This document shows positions 17,882 through 27,156 of a DNA stretch of 64,000 nt, piece after piece. Numbering within the stretch: position 1 is the first letter of the stretch; every line of letters starts with the position of its first letter. A program made the translations under genes and the position numbers. The stretch spans positions 1 to 64,000 of the forward strand of contig DAOUQC010000006.1 of assembly GCA_030625775.1 (NCBI GenBank), read 5' to 3'. The DNA comes from Verrucomicrobiota bacterium. Lineage in GTDB: Bacteria; Verrucomicrobiota; Verrucomicrobiia; Verrucomicrobiales; DEV007. The notes beneath the pieces are model-generated. The model worked only from the letters and a program-made list of their open reading frames with translations. It had not been told where the DNA came from and searched no databases.

Positions 17882-20275
17882 ATGATTTCCTTTCGTTTAC
17901 AGTATTATTCCCAGCAATTCCAGGCCCTGGCACTGGCTCTGCCCCTTTGCCTTGCAGCCGGCACCACCTCGGCTGCACCGGAAGATTTAAAACAAATAAA
18001 TGATCTGAGCGTCCATTTTTTCGAGGAAAACTGTTACGAATGTCATGATGAAGATGCTAAAAAAGGTGAGCTCGACCTGTATGATCTCGCACTGAAGCTC
18101 GACACAGAAGAACAGGCCCGGCAATGGGCGCAAATTTTTGAAAAAATTGAATCGGGAGAAATGCCTCCGGCAAAAAAGGAACGCCCTTCTGCAGCATCCA
18201 AAAACAAACTGTTGGAGGCTCTCACCCCCGCCTTGACCAAAGCGGATAAAAAATACCGCCAGGTCGTGCTGAGACGGCTCAACCGGGTTGAATACGAAAA
18301 CACCATCCATGACCTGCTTCACATCGACGTAGACCTTGCCATTCACTTACCCGAAGACGCCACCTCCCACGGCTTTGATAACATTGGAGCCGCCCTGTCG
18401 GTCTCAACCGAACAAATAGCTACCTACCTCAAAACCGCAGACATTGCGCTTGATGCTGCCTTCGGACCGGAAAAACGCCCCAAGAGCAAAACCTTGCATA
18501 CCGATCTCAAGGACAAAGGACGGCTCGAAAAAAACCTTGGTAAATTGCTGCGTGATGATCCCGAAGGCGTGGTGATGTTTTCCTCCTACTATTCCCCCAC
18601 TAATTTCTGGGGATTCATGGTCAGGGAACCCGGTCGTTATAAAGTCAAACTCACTGCCCGGGCGGTACAAAGCGATAAAGCTCTTATCATGCGGGTTTAC
18701 GCCGGAGACGTGATTGCCGGGCGTAGGGAAAAACATCTGGTCGGTCATTATCTAACCGAACCCGGTGAGCAATGGACCACTATTGAGTTCGAAGATCATT
18801 TTGATCGTTATGATTCGGTAAAAGTCATGCCTTATCGAAATGGCGGACACCTCAAGGATGCCGCGACCACGGACAGGCCAGGCATTCTAGTCGGCAAAGC
18901 AGAAATGACCGGCCCGCTCATCGAGCAGTGGCCACCAAAAAGCCGCACAGCTTTACTGGGAAACATCAATCCTCAAACAGCAGGTCTCGCCGACGTAGAA
19001 GCGGTGCTCGCACAATTTCTCCCGCTCGCTTTTCGTCGCCACGCCACCCAGAAAGAAATCCAGCTCTACAGCGGACTGTTCAAAGACGCCCATGAACAAG
19101 GTCGCAATTTCATCGATTCCCTTCGCATTGCTTTGAAAGCCGTGCTCGTCTCGCCTGAGTTCCTTTTTCTCGATGAACCTTCCAGCAAACCCAGACGCAT
19201 CAGCGACTACGCCCTGGCCAACCGGCTCTCCTACTTCCTCTGGTCATCCATGCCCGACAAGGAATTACTCACTTTGGCGGCGAGACGGGACTTGCACAAA
19301 CCCGAGGTCCTGCGCAAGCAAACGGAAAGGATGCTTCGCAGTCCAAAAAGCCGGGCCTTCACTGACAACTTCACCGGACAGTGGTTAGGACTGCGCGAAA
19401 TTGATTTTACTGAACCCAGCAAAAAACTATACCCGGAATTTGATGAGTTCCTCAAGGTCTCCATGATCGAGGAAAGCCATCGTTTTTTTCAAGAGATCCT
19501 CGACAAAAATCTCAGCCTGCTCAACTTCATCGACTCGGACTGGCTGATCTTGAACGAGCGACTCGCCGAACACTACGACATCGAAGATGTCAAGGGACTG
19601 GAATATCGAAAAGTCCCCCGCCCTCCCGGTAGCGTCCGGGGAGGAGTCCTGACCCAGGCTTCGGTTTTGAAGGTAACCGCCAATGGAACCAACACCTCCC
19701 CCGTTCTTCGTGGTGTGTGGGTGCTCGATCACATCCTCGGCCAACCCTCCCCTCCCCCGCCAAAGGGCGTCCCTTCGGTGGAGCCTGACATTCGCGGTGC
19801 CACCACGCTGCGTGAACAACTGGAAAAACACCGCGATGTGGAATCATGCGCCACCTGTCACGTGAAAATCGACCCTCCGGGCTTTGCTCTGGAAAATTTT
19901 AATGTCATCGGCGGCTGGCGCGATAACTACCGCAGCCTTGGTGAAGGGAAACGTCTCAAGGACACATACGTGGATCCCTATAACCATGTCCGGGTGCAAT
20001 ACAAAATCGGCCTACCGGTTGATGCCGCGGGCAGCACCCCGGATGGCAAGCCTTTCAATGACATCATCGGATTCAAAAAACTAATGCTGCGTGATCAAAA
20101 AAACATCGCTGCAGGACTCACTGAAAAACTGCTTACCTACGCCACGGGTCGTGCGCCGGGTTTCTCTGATCGAACTGCCTTGAACGATCTGGTCAAATCT
20201 TCCGAAAAAACCGATTACGGCTTCCGCTCCCTCATCCATAAAATCATCCAATCTCCTGTTTTCCGCCAACCCTGA
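17882..20275 (+). CDS. DUF1592/1588/1587/1585 cytochrome-like PVC protein
   Basis: 797 residues from ATG 17882, with a signal peptide ending near TTSAA. N-terminal planctomycete-cytochrome region with heme c motif CYECH (51-55), then DUF1587 (RRLNRVEYENTIHDLL), a carbohydrate-binding-like beta region, DUF1592 (RISDYALANRLSYFLWSSMPD), DUF1588 (RGGVLTQASVLKVTANGTNTSPVLRG split over its signature), a second CxxCH (CATCH, about 656-660, followed by KIDPPGF) and C-terminal DUF1585. Secreted multi-heme-like proteins of this family are a hallmark of PVC bacteria; exact activity unknown. 12 bp before the DUF1552 gene, forming the standard pair. Confidence 0.9.
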   Translation: MISFRLQYYSQQFQALALALPLCLAAGTTSAAPEDLKQINDLSVHFFEENCYECHDEDAKKGELDLYDLALKLDTEEQARQWAQIFEKIESGEMPPAKKERPSAASKNKLLEALTPALTKADKKYRQVVLRRLNRVEYENTIHDLLHIDVDLAIHLPEDATSHGFDNIGAALSVSTEQIATYLKTADIALDAAFGPEKRPKSKTLHTDLKDKGRLEKNLGKLLRDDPEGVVMFSSYYSPTNFWGFMVREPGRYKVKLTARAVQSDKALIMRVYAGDVIAGRREKHLVGHYLTEPGEQWTTIEFEDHFDRYDSVKVMPYRNGGHLKDAATTDRPGILVGKAEMTGPLIEQWPPKSRTALLGNINPQTAGLADVEAVLAQFLPLAFRRHATQKEIQLYSGLFKDAHEQGRNFIDSLRIALKAVLVSPEFLFLDEPSSKPRRISDYALANRLSYFLWSSMPDKELLTLAARRDLHKPEVLRKQTERMLRSPKSRAFTDNFTGQWLGLREIDFTEPSKKLYPEFDEFLKVSMIEESHRFFQEILDKNLSLLNFIDSDWLILNERLAEHYDIEDVKGLEYRKVPRPPGSVRGGVLTQASVLKVTANGTNTSPVLRGVWVLDHILGQPSPPPPKGVPSVEPDIRGATTLREQLEKHRDVESCATCHVKIDPPGFALENFNVIGGWRDNYRSLGEGKRLKDTYVDPYNHVRVQYKIGLPVDAAGSTPDGKPFNDIIGFKKLMLRDQKNIAAGLTEKLLTYATGRAPGFSDRTALNDLVKSSEKTDYGFRSLIHKIIQSPVFRQP

Positions 20276-20287
20276 CCTTCCCACCTC

Positions 20288-21541
20288 ATGCACCGTCGAC
20301 ATTTTTTACGCGCCTCCGGAGTCACCCTCGCTTTGCCCTTCCTCGAAGCCATGCTCCCCTGCGGCAGCAAGGCCGCCGAAGCGGCCCTCAACAAACCTCG
20401 CATGGTGGCGATCAACATCGGTCTCGGGCTTCATACTGAAAACATCATCCCCGAAATAGCGGGAGCAGATTATAAAACCACCCCCTACCTCAAGCCGATT
20501 GAGGGTTTTCGCAAAAATTTCACCCTCATCTCGGGAAGCTCCCATCCCAATGTCGGTGGAGGTCACTCGGCGGAAAAATCCTTCCTCACCGCTGCCCATC
20601 ACCCCGGCAGCACCAGTTTTAAAAATTCGGTATCCATCGACCAACTGGCGGCTGATCAAATTGGAGCCGATACCCGTTTTGCTTCCCTCTCTCTGAGCCT
20701 CACTGGACGCGGACTCTCCTGGTCCCGTGGCGGAGTCGAAATCCCGTCGGAAACCCGTCCCTCCCAGGTTTTCAAAAAACTCTTTCTCGAAGGAAAACCT
20801 GCGGATAAAGCCCACCAAATCCAACGACTCAAAGATGGCCAATCCATCCTCGACCGGGTGATGGATAAAACCCGGTCAATGCAAAAACGCCTGACGGGAA
20901 ACGACCGGGCAAAACTCGATGAATACCTCACCGCTGTTCGAGAAGCCGAGCAACGCCTAATCAAGGGAGAGGAATGGGAACACAAAAGCAAACCCAAGGT
21001 CGACGCCAAAACCCCCGTCGACATCCAGGACCGCTCCGACGTGATCAACAAAGCTCGCTTGATGTACGACATGATGCATCTGGCCCTGCAAAGCGACTCC
21101 ACCCGCCTGATCACTTTTTTCAAAAATGGAATCAATGCCGTGCCCAAAGTGAAGGGAGTGAACCAGGATTATCACAACCTTTCCCATCACGGCAAAGACC
21201 CTGATAAAATCAGCGAACTCACTATTATCGAAACGGCACAAATGACCGCCTTCGCTGAATTCCTCACCAAACTGAGCGCCTCAAAAGAAGGTGACAGCAA
21301 CCTTCTCGACAACACCTCGGTGCTACTGGGGTCCAATCTGGGCAATGCTTCGAATCACAACAACCGCAACCTGCCTATCATTCTCGCCGGAGGAAAATTC
21401 AAACACGGCCAGCATCTTGCTTTTGATCAAGAGGACAATTACCCACTGCCAAAACTATACGTCTCCATGCTCCAGGGCCTCGGCATTGAAACTGACTCAT
21501 TCGGTGGCATTTCAGGAACTCTGAAGGGGCTGGGAGTTTAG
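20288..21541 (+). CDS. DUF1552 family secreted protein (Tat signal)
   Basis: 417 residues, starting with a twin-arginine signal ([17 protein letters not shown]). The body has the DUF1552 hallmarks: [13 protein letters not shown], a [12 protein letters not shown] loop, [13 protein letters not shown], and a late [19 protein letters not shown] segment. The family is distantly related to sulfatase/alkaline-phosphatase-like or DUF1501 proteins and always accompanies a DUF1592 gene in PVC bacteria. Folded export through Tat suggests a cofactor or metal. Presumed partner of the upstream cytochrome-like protein, 12 bp away. Confidence 0.9.
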   Translation: MHRRHFLRASGVTLALPFLEAMLPCGSKAAEAALNKPRMVAINIGLGLHTENIIPEIAGADYKTTPYLKPIEGFRKNFTLISGSSHPNVGGGHSAEKSFLTAAHHPGSTSFKNSVSIDQLAADQIGADTRFASLSLSLTGRGLSWSRGGVEIPSETRPSQVFKKLFLEGKPADKAHQIQRLKDGQSILDRVMDKTRSMQKRLTGNDRAKLDEYLTAVREAEQRLIKGEEWEHKSKPKVDAKTPVDIQDRSDVINKARLMYDMMHLALQSDSTRLITFFKNGINAVPKVKGVNQDYHNLSHHGKDPDKISELTIIETAQMTAFAEFLTKLSASKEGDSNLLDNTSVLLGSNLGNASNHNNRNLPIILAGGKFKHGQHLAFDQEDNYPLPKLYVSMLQGLGIETDSFGGISGTLKGLGV

Positions 21542-21622
21542 CTACCATCAAAGATTCGGCGCATATACGTAAAAACATTCACTTGCCGTTTGCAGCGACC
21601 CGATTTCCCTTTCCTAGTTATT

Positions 21623-23191
21623 ATGAAAACCATCAAGCACCTGATCTTCAGCCTGATCCTATTCACTACCCAGCTGTCTTTTGCTGCACCCCAGCCACCC
21701 AATATTATAGTTATTCTTGCGGATGACCTGGGTTATGGAGATCTGCACCATGACGGCGGCCTGCCCCCGACACCACACTGTGACCGCCTCGCTGCTGAAG
21801 GAATGCAATTCACCGACGCCCACACCACTTCATCGGTCTGCACACCAACTCGCTATGGCATCCTTACTGGCCGTTACAACTGGCGTTCCCCTTTGAAAAA
21901 AAGTGTCCTGTTTGGTCTCGACACCCCTCTGATTCCAAGCAGTCGTCTCACCCTGCCCGCTTTTTTGAAACAACAAAACTATCACACCGCCATTGTCGGC
22001 AAGTGGCATCTCGGGCTCGGTTGGCAAAAACTGCCCAATGGCGAAACTCGCCAGGCCAAATCCGGAGAGACCAAAGGCAAGGGCTGGGACATCGACTACA
22101 GCAAAAAAGTCAGCGGTGGCCCCACGGCTCTCGGTTTCGACCAATCCTACATCATCCCCGCTTCACTCGACATGTTTCCCTATGTGTATTTAAAAAACGA
22201 CAAAGCCACACAGGAGGCCACGGTCACCAAAGCCTTCTTTCGGCCCGGCCCATCCGGTGCTGACTTTGAAGCCATCAATTGCCTGCGTGATTTTGCCCGC
22301 GAATCCCGCGACTATATCGCGACCCGCACGGGAGAAAAAAACAAACCCTTTTTCCTCTACCTGCCGCTCACCAGTCCCCACACTCCCATCGTGCCTTCCG
22401 AAGCCTGGCAGGGAAAATCCGGCATCGGCGACTACGGTGATTTTCTGATGGAAACCGATTGGGTGGTCGGTGAAGTGCTTGCCGAATTGGACAAACAGCA
22501 AGTGGCTGACAATACCATGGTGATCTTTGTGACCGACAATGGCTGCTCACCAGCTGCAAAAATTCCCGACCTTGTGGCTCAGGGACACCAACCCAATGGT
22601 GCCTTACGCGGCCACAAAGCGGACATCTATGAGGGCGGCCACCGAGTTCCCTTCATCGTCCGCTGGCCAGGCACAGTGAAAGCGGGCAGCTCGTTTGATC
22701 AAACCATCTGCACCTCTGACATTTTTGCCACTGTCGCCGACATCAACGGCAAACTCAAAACCCTGCCTGCCAATGTCGCAGAAGATTCTTTTTCGCTGCT
22801 GCCTGCTCTGACCGGCAAGAGCAACGACCAAGCCATTCGCCCATTCACCATCCATCATTCGATCAACGGCTCTTTCGCCATCCGCAAAGGGAAATGGAAA
22901 CTCGCCCTGTGTCCGGGATCAGGTGGCTGGAGTGAGCCCAAACCCAACAAAGCACTGAAGGATCTTACTCTGCCGAATGTGCAACTCTTCGATCTCGAAG
23001 CCGACCTCGGCGAACAACACAACCTGCAGGGCAAACATCCTGAAATGGTAAAAGAACTGGTCAACGAGTTGGCGGCAGCAATTAATGAGGGACGAACCAC
23101 CAAAGGCCCCCGCCAGTCCAATGACGGCTACCCAAACACTTTTCCAAAGCGCGTATTGAGTGAGTTTCCAGTTTTAGCTGAGAAAGAATAA
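21623..23191 (+). CDS. Secreted sulfatase (formylglycine type)
   Basis: 522 residues from ATG 21623, with a signal peptide ending near SFAAP. The core ADDLGYGD gives the metal aspartates and C73 in SSVCTPTRYGILTGR is the Cys converted to formylglycine (C-x-P-x-R form), so it depends on a separate maturase, not seen here. VGKWHLG and TDNGC are further sulfatase signatures. It probably removes sulfate from algal or animal polysaccharides in the periplasm. The 82-bp gap after the DUF1552 gene contains no obvious terminator. Confidence 0.92.
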   Translation: MKTIKHLIFSLILFTTQLSFAAPQPPNIIVILADDLGYGDLHHDGGLPPTPHCDRLAAEGMQFTDAHTTSSVCTPTRYGILTGRYNWRSPLKKSVLFGLDTPLIPSSRLTLPAFLKQQNYHTAIVGKWHLGLGWQKLPNGETRQAKSGETKGKGWDIDYSKKVSGGPTALGFDQSYIIPASLDMFPYVYLKNDKATQEATVTKAFFRPGPSGADFEAINCLRDFARESRDYIATRTGEKNKPFFLYLPLTSPHTPIVPSEAWQGKSGIGDYGDFLMETDWVVGEVLAELDKQQVADNTMVIFVTDNGCSPAAKIPDLVAQGHQPNGALRGHKADIYEGGHRVPFIVRWPGTVKAGSSFDQTICTSDIFATVADINGKLKTLPANVAEDSFSLLPALTGKSNDQAIRPFTIHHSINGSFAIRKGKWKLALCPGSGGWSEPKPNKALKDLTLPNVQLFDLEADLGEQHNLQGKHPEMVKELVNELAAAINEGRTTKGPRQSNDGYPNTFPKRVLSEFPVLAEKE

Positions 23192-23380
23192 AGCCTCACA
23201 TTTATTGTTCGTAATCGCTGCGCTGGCAGCACATTGCAAATTGCTGAAAATCTTGCGTGATTGGGTCTGAAACACTGCCCTGATTCCCAAATCCCCAGCC
23301 CTGCAGTCTACAGCCTGTTCCCCTGTGGCCTTCTTGAAAATTCCCGTTGCCAAGCGCCTTGCTTCGTATTAGACAAAGCC

Positions 23381-24499
23381 ATGTCTCAACAGGAATCCTT
23401 TTACATTGTCCCAACTGAACAGCACGACCAACTCGTGCGCGACGCCTACATTTCCCGTGGATACAATGCGGACGAAGCCAGTGCAGCTGCCAGCATGTGC
23501 GCCAACGCTTCCCATCACGGAATCCGAACCCACAATGCACTCAAGGCCCTGCACCTTGATGAATTATTCGGCAGCGGCAGCGGAGGCTGTAAACCCAATG
23601 CGGAAATCGAAGTCATCGAGTCCAAATTCAAAGCGGTTCAGACTTGGAATGCCAATCTCAAACTTGGCCAGGCCGTGGCCACCGAGGCGATGAATACCTG
23701 CATGAAACTCGCCGACGAATATGGTGTGGGTGTCGTGGCCGTCGACAATGCTTTTCACTACCTATGGGGAGGAGGTTATGTCATCGACGCCGCCAAAAAA
23801 GGCTACATCGCCTACACCAACTGCACATCGACTCTTTCCGAAGTGGTTCCTTTCGGCGGCAAATACCCCACCCTCGGCACCAATCCGCACAGCTGGGGGT
23901 TCCCCACCTGCGACGCCGTTGGTTATCCGATCGTGCTCGACTGGGCCACATCGACCATCGCCATGGGCCGGGTGCAACAACTGAAACGCGAAGGCGGAGA
24001 ACTGCCACCGAACGCTGCCATCGACGCCGATGGCAACATGACCACCGATCCCAATCAAGTCGCCGCCCTGCTCCCATTCGGAGCCCACAAGGGTTACGGC
24101 CTTTGTCTCTTAAACGAGCTTTACGGAGCCGTCATCGGAGGTTCGCTGCCTACCTTGCGCGGACGAACCGATGAAGCAGAAGCCGCTGGTGAAAAATCCA
24201 CCACCGCATTCTACTTCCAAGTCATCCACCCCGATGCCCTGAGCGGTCAGAATTTTTCCAAAAATCGCAGCCAGGCAGAAAACATCAAAGTCGTGATTGA
24301 AGATGTGCTCGGACACGGCAACGAAAACTGCATGCTGCCCGGCACCATTGAAGCCAACAACGCCAAGCGTAGCGAAAAAGCCGGAGGCCTGCTTTTCTCG
24401 GAAGCCGAAATCAAGGAGTTCGCCGAACTAGCAACTGAGTGCAAACTCAATGCGACGGCCTGGTCCACCGAGCAACTCCCGCTCTTCACCGAAGCCTAG
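23381..24499 (+). CDS. LDH2/MDG family NAD(P)-dependent oxidoreductase
   Basis: 372 residues from ATG 23381. It belongs to the malate/L-lactate/ureidoglycolate dehydrogenase type (LDH2), a non-Rossmann fold. Seen: SHHGIRTHNA (substrate loop with catalytic His), DNAFHYLWGGGYVIDAAKKGYI, GTNPHSWGFPT and FGAHKGYGLCLLNELYGA. Members reduce 2-oxo acids such as 2,3-diketogulonate or oxidise malate-like acids; substrate cannot be fixed. Likely partner of the SDR gene 48 bp downstream. Cytoplasmic. Confidence 0.88.
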   Translation: MSQQESFYIVPTEQHDQLVRDAYISRGYNADEASAAASMCANASHHGIRTHNALKALHLDELFGSGSGGCKPNAEIEVIESKFKAVQTWNANLKLGQAVATEAMNTCMKLADEYGVGVVAVDNAFHYLWGGGYVIDAAKKGYIAYTNCTSTLSEVVPFGGKYPTLGTNPHSWGFPTCDAVGYPIVLDWATSTIAMGRVQQLKREGGELPPNAAIDADGNMTTDPNQVAALLPFGAHKGYGLCLLNELYGAVIGGSLPTLRGRTDEAEAAGEKSTTAFYFQVIHPDALSGQNFSKNRSQAENIKVVIEDVLGHGNENCMLPGTIEANNAKRSEKAGGLLFSEAEIKEFAELATECKLNATAWSTEQLPLFTEA

Positions 24500-24547
24500 T
24501 TCTTCATTTACAATTCCTCATTCAAAATTCATAATTCCTTGTTCCCC

Positions 24548-25327
24548 ATGTCTTACCTCGACCAACTCTTCTCACTCGAAAATCAAACGGCCGTTGTCAT
24601 CGGTGGCACCGGCACCCTCTGTGGTGAAATGGCCCAGGGTATCGCCCAGGCCGGAGCCAATGCTGTCATCGTCGGACGCAGTGCTGAAAAAGGAGCTGAA
24701 CGGGTTGCGTCCATCGAAGCCGCTGGTGGCAAAGCCCGTTTTGTTGCTGCCGACGTCGCTGACCGCAAGTCACTCGAAGCCCTGCTCGCCGACGTCCTGG
24801 CTAACGAAGGTTCAGTGGACATTCTAGTCAACGGAGCAGGCATCAACTCCCCCACTCCTGTTCTCGAAATTCCCGATGATGAATTTGCCCGCATCATCGA
24901 CATCAATCTGGGAGCCATCCTGCGCTCCTGCCAAATTTTCGGCAAGCAGATGCTCAGCCAGAAAGACGGTGGATCGATCATCAATCTTGGTTCCATCTCA
25001 GGCCTTGGGCCCTTGAGTCGCGTTTTCACTTACTCCGCCAGTAAAGCTGCCGTGCATAATCTCAGCAAAAACCTCGCCCGTGAATGGGGCGAGCAAGGCA
25101 TTCGTGTCAATACCCTGGTGCCCGGATTTTTTCCCGCCGAGCAAAACCGCAAAGTACTCACCGAAGAACGTGTGGCCTCGATTATGGGTCACACCCCGAT
25201 GAACCGTTTTGGCGATGCTGACGAACTCATTCCCGCGACTCTTCTACTTGCCTCGAAAAAAGCCGGCTCTTTCATCACCGGCATCGAAATGATCGTCGAC
25301 GGCGGCTTCGCCTCAATGTCCATTTGA
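24548..25327 (+). CDS. Short-chain dehydrogenase (uronate/gluconate type SDR)
   Basis: 259 residues from ATG 24548. Rossmann motif variant [16 protein letters not shown] (instead of T-G-x-x-x-G-I-G), [17 protein letters not shown], the catalytic Ser in NLGSISGLG and YSASKAA (Y-x-x-x-K), and a C-terminal [15 protein letters not shown]. Closest functional types are gluconate 5-dehydrogenase or D-mannonate/fructuronate oxidoreductase SDRs. With the LDH2 gene it may handle uronate or ketogluconate intermediates from polysaccharide breakdown; this is inference. Confidence 0.88.
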   Translation: MSYLDQLFSLENQTAVVIGGTGTLCGEMAQGIAQAGANAVIVGRSAEKGAERVASIEAAGGKARFVAADVADRKSLEALLADVLANEGSVDILVNGAGINSPTPVLEIPDDEFARIIDINLGAILRSCQIFGKQMLSQKDGGSIINLGSISGLGPLSRVFTYSASKAAVHNLSKNLAREWGEQGIRVNTLVPGFFPAEQNRKVLTEERVASIMGHTPMNRFGDADELIPATLLLASKKAGSFITGIEMIVDGGFASMSI

Positions 25328-25330
25328 ACC

Positions 25331-25387
25331 AGGCAACATGGGGTTGCCTACAGCGGTCTCCGCCTCGCTACGGCTCCAAGCCCATGC
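25331..25387 (+). terminator. Hairpin / REP-like element after SDR gene
   Basis: Just after the SDR stop, AGGCAAC-ATGGG-GTTGCCT (25331-25349) forms a 7-bp stem. A larger fold pairs CATGGGGTTG with CAAGCCCATG (to about 25387) with one mismatch. No T-run follows, so it may be a REP element that also stops transcription. Confidence 0.5.
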
Positions 25388-25472
25388 TACTTCATAAAAC
25401 ACCTCAGCATCTTTATCACTGGACTGGCCATGCGATTTGTTGGCCAGTCCCACAAACTACAAAAGCTTCCCC

Positions 25473-26030
25473 CTACTCCGCTCCCCGGTGTCCGAGAATC
25501 TTGACGGTCTGGTTCAACTGATCAAACTCGATTGGCTTCTGAATCACTGTAACCGGCCCATTAGCCAGAATCCGGGTCAGAATCTCGCTGTCGGGGTAAC
25601 CAGTAATGATCACAATCGGCAGATTCGGATCCACTTCCTTCAGTTTCACATAAAGTTCATCCCCAGGAATGTCCGGCAGCTTCAGATCGAGAAAGACCAG
25701 ATCAAATTTTTGCTTTTCGGCAAAAGAAAGCGCCTCGGCACCTGTCCCTACCACGATCCGCCCAAATCCGGCTTTCTTGAGAAATTGTTTGAAAAGAGTC
25801 TGCAGCGCCGGGTCGTCATCAACCACCAGCACCGTCGGTTGTCCACCCTCTTCATTTTTCAGGACATCCTTGTCGAGCAAGCTGCGCTTGATTCTCCAAC
25901 GCCCACCTATCTGAATCGCAGGCAATTGCCCTCTTTGCACCAGATAATACACTGTTGGCAAAGGGATGCGTAAATACGCCGAGGTTTCCTTCACCGTCAT
26001 CAATTCCGGCAATTCTTCTTCCGTTGTCAT
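25473..26030 (-). CDS. HTH (excisionase-type) + receiver domain regulator
   Basis: 185 residues with an unusual order. Residues 9-55 form an excisionase/MerR-like helix-turn-helix (LMTVKETSAYLRIPLPTVYYLVQRGQ followed by the IGGRWRIKRS wing; described in two parts). Residues 66-180 are a receiver domain with acidic D71-D73, phospho-acceptor D115 (VFLDLKLPD), T143 (ITGYPD) and K165 (IQKPIEF). So phosphorylation could directly control binding by the N-terminal HTH, the reverse of OmpR/NarL order. No cognate kinase is adjacent. Divergent from the acetolactate decarboxylase gene across a 345-bp AT-rich spacer. Confidence 0.88.
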   Translation of the reverse strand: MTTEEELPELMTVKETSAYLRIPLPTVYYLVQRGQLPAIQIGGRWRIKRSLLDKDVLKNEEGGQPTVLVVDDDPALQTLFKQFLKKAGFGRIVVGTGAEALSFAEKQKFDLVFLDLKLPDIPGDELYVKLKEVDPNLPIVIITGYPDSEILTRILANGPVTVIQKPIEFDQLNQTVKILGHRGAE

Positions 26031-26375
26031 TCGTTTATTGTGTTCGTGTTAGGGCAATACCAGAGTCAGAAAAAGCTGTTCGACTTTCAGTGATTACTCA
26101 CTTCAATCCCGAGGAAGCTCTCCAACTCCCTGCAAACAACTCTTTTCCCAACCGTATAAATGCCATAATTAATGCACTTACAAGGTTTGCTTGAACCTAA
26201 TACAAACGAAGCCACCTCCCCTGACAAGCAGAATTTCCATAATTTTTCAAATTTGCAGATCAATTCTCATATTTGAAAATATTTAGAAATACTGGAATCG
26301 AGCTACTCCACCAGATTCTCTATCATTGCATAGCTATGTTTCCTTCTGTATAACTTCCCATTACCGATTTTACCC
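26031..26375. promoter_or_regulatory. 345-bp AT-rich divergent spacer
   Basis: No gene seen. It lies between the HTH-receiver gene (minus) and the acetolactate decarboxylase gene (plus). An inverted repeat ATTTTTCAAAT (26242-26252) / ATTTGAAAAT (26271-26280) with an 18-nt gap is a candidate operator or hairpin. The surrounding 26150-26350 is clearly more AT-rich than the genes and probably holds both promoters. Confidence 0.45.
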
Positions 26376-27152
26376 ATGCCCCCACTGAGACATCTCCACT
26401 TCGCGATCCTGGCCTTACTGCTTACAAGCTGCTCCAGCTTCCAGCCACGCCACACCCTGACTCAGACCTCTACCATCGATGCCCTTCTCGCCGGGTCCTA
26501 CGATGGTACGATGACCTGCCGCGAACTGCTGACAAAAGGAGATTTCGGACTCGGCACCTTTGATCATCTCGACGGCGAAATGCTGGTTCTCGACGGCAAG
26601 GTTTTCCAGACCAAATCCGATGGGAAAGTTTACCAACCCTCGCTCGACCTGACGACCCCCTTCGCCGCCGTATGTCGATTTTCACCACAAAACAGCTTCG
26701 TTTTACCGGTCAAGACCGACATGGAAACAATCAAAAAGTTCCTCGATGAAAAAGTCCCGGACAAAAATTCATTCGCTGCCATCAAAATAAAAGGCACTTT
26801 CCGGAAGATGCACACCCGGGCCGTGCCGGCGCAGAAAAAACCCTACCCCCTGCTGGCTGATATAGCTGCCCATCAACCGGAGTTCCATATGCGAAATATT
26901 ACAGGAACCATTGTCGGATTGAGAAGTCCGCCCTTCGTTACCGGAATTGGCGTACCCGGCTATCATCTGCACTTCATCAGCGATGATCAACAGCAGGGCG
27001 GACACATCCTCGGTTTCGAATTGACCGAGGGCACCGCTTTCACCGATGTCTGCAATAAATTTCACCTGTTGCTACCAGAGGGTCAGAGTGATTTTCATCA
27101 ACTGGATCTTTCCAAGGACCGTAGCCAGGAATTAATGCAGGTAGAGCAGTAA
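26376..27152 (+). CDS. Acetolactate decarboxylase, lipoprotein form
   Basis: 258 residues. The enzyme converts 2-acetolactate to acetoin. GDFGLGTFDHLDGEMLVLDG is the family signature and the zinc ligands are H197 and H199 (GYHLHF) and H210 (GGHIL). A lipoprotein signal precedes it, with Cys19 in LLTSCSS, so the mature enzyme would be anchored outside the cytoplasm. Some Bacillus-type enzymes are also exported, so this is rare but not unique. No acetolactate synthase is nearby. Converges on the next gene with a 4-bp gap. Confidence 0.88.
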   Translation: MPPLRHLHFAILALLLTSCSSFQPRHTLTQTSTIDALLAGSYDGTMTCRELLTKGDFGLGTFDHLDGEMLVLDGKVFQTKSDGKVYQPSLDLTTPFAAVCRFSPQNSFVLPVKTDMETIKKFLDEKVPDKNSFAAIKIKGTFRKMHTRAVPAQKKPYPLLADIAAHQPEFHMRNITGTIVGLRSPPFVTGIGVPGYHLHFISDDQQQGGHILGFELTEGTAFTDVCNKFHLLLPEGQSDFHQLDLSKDRSQELMQVEQ

Positions 27153-27156
27153 AAGG

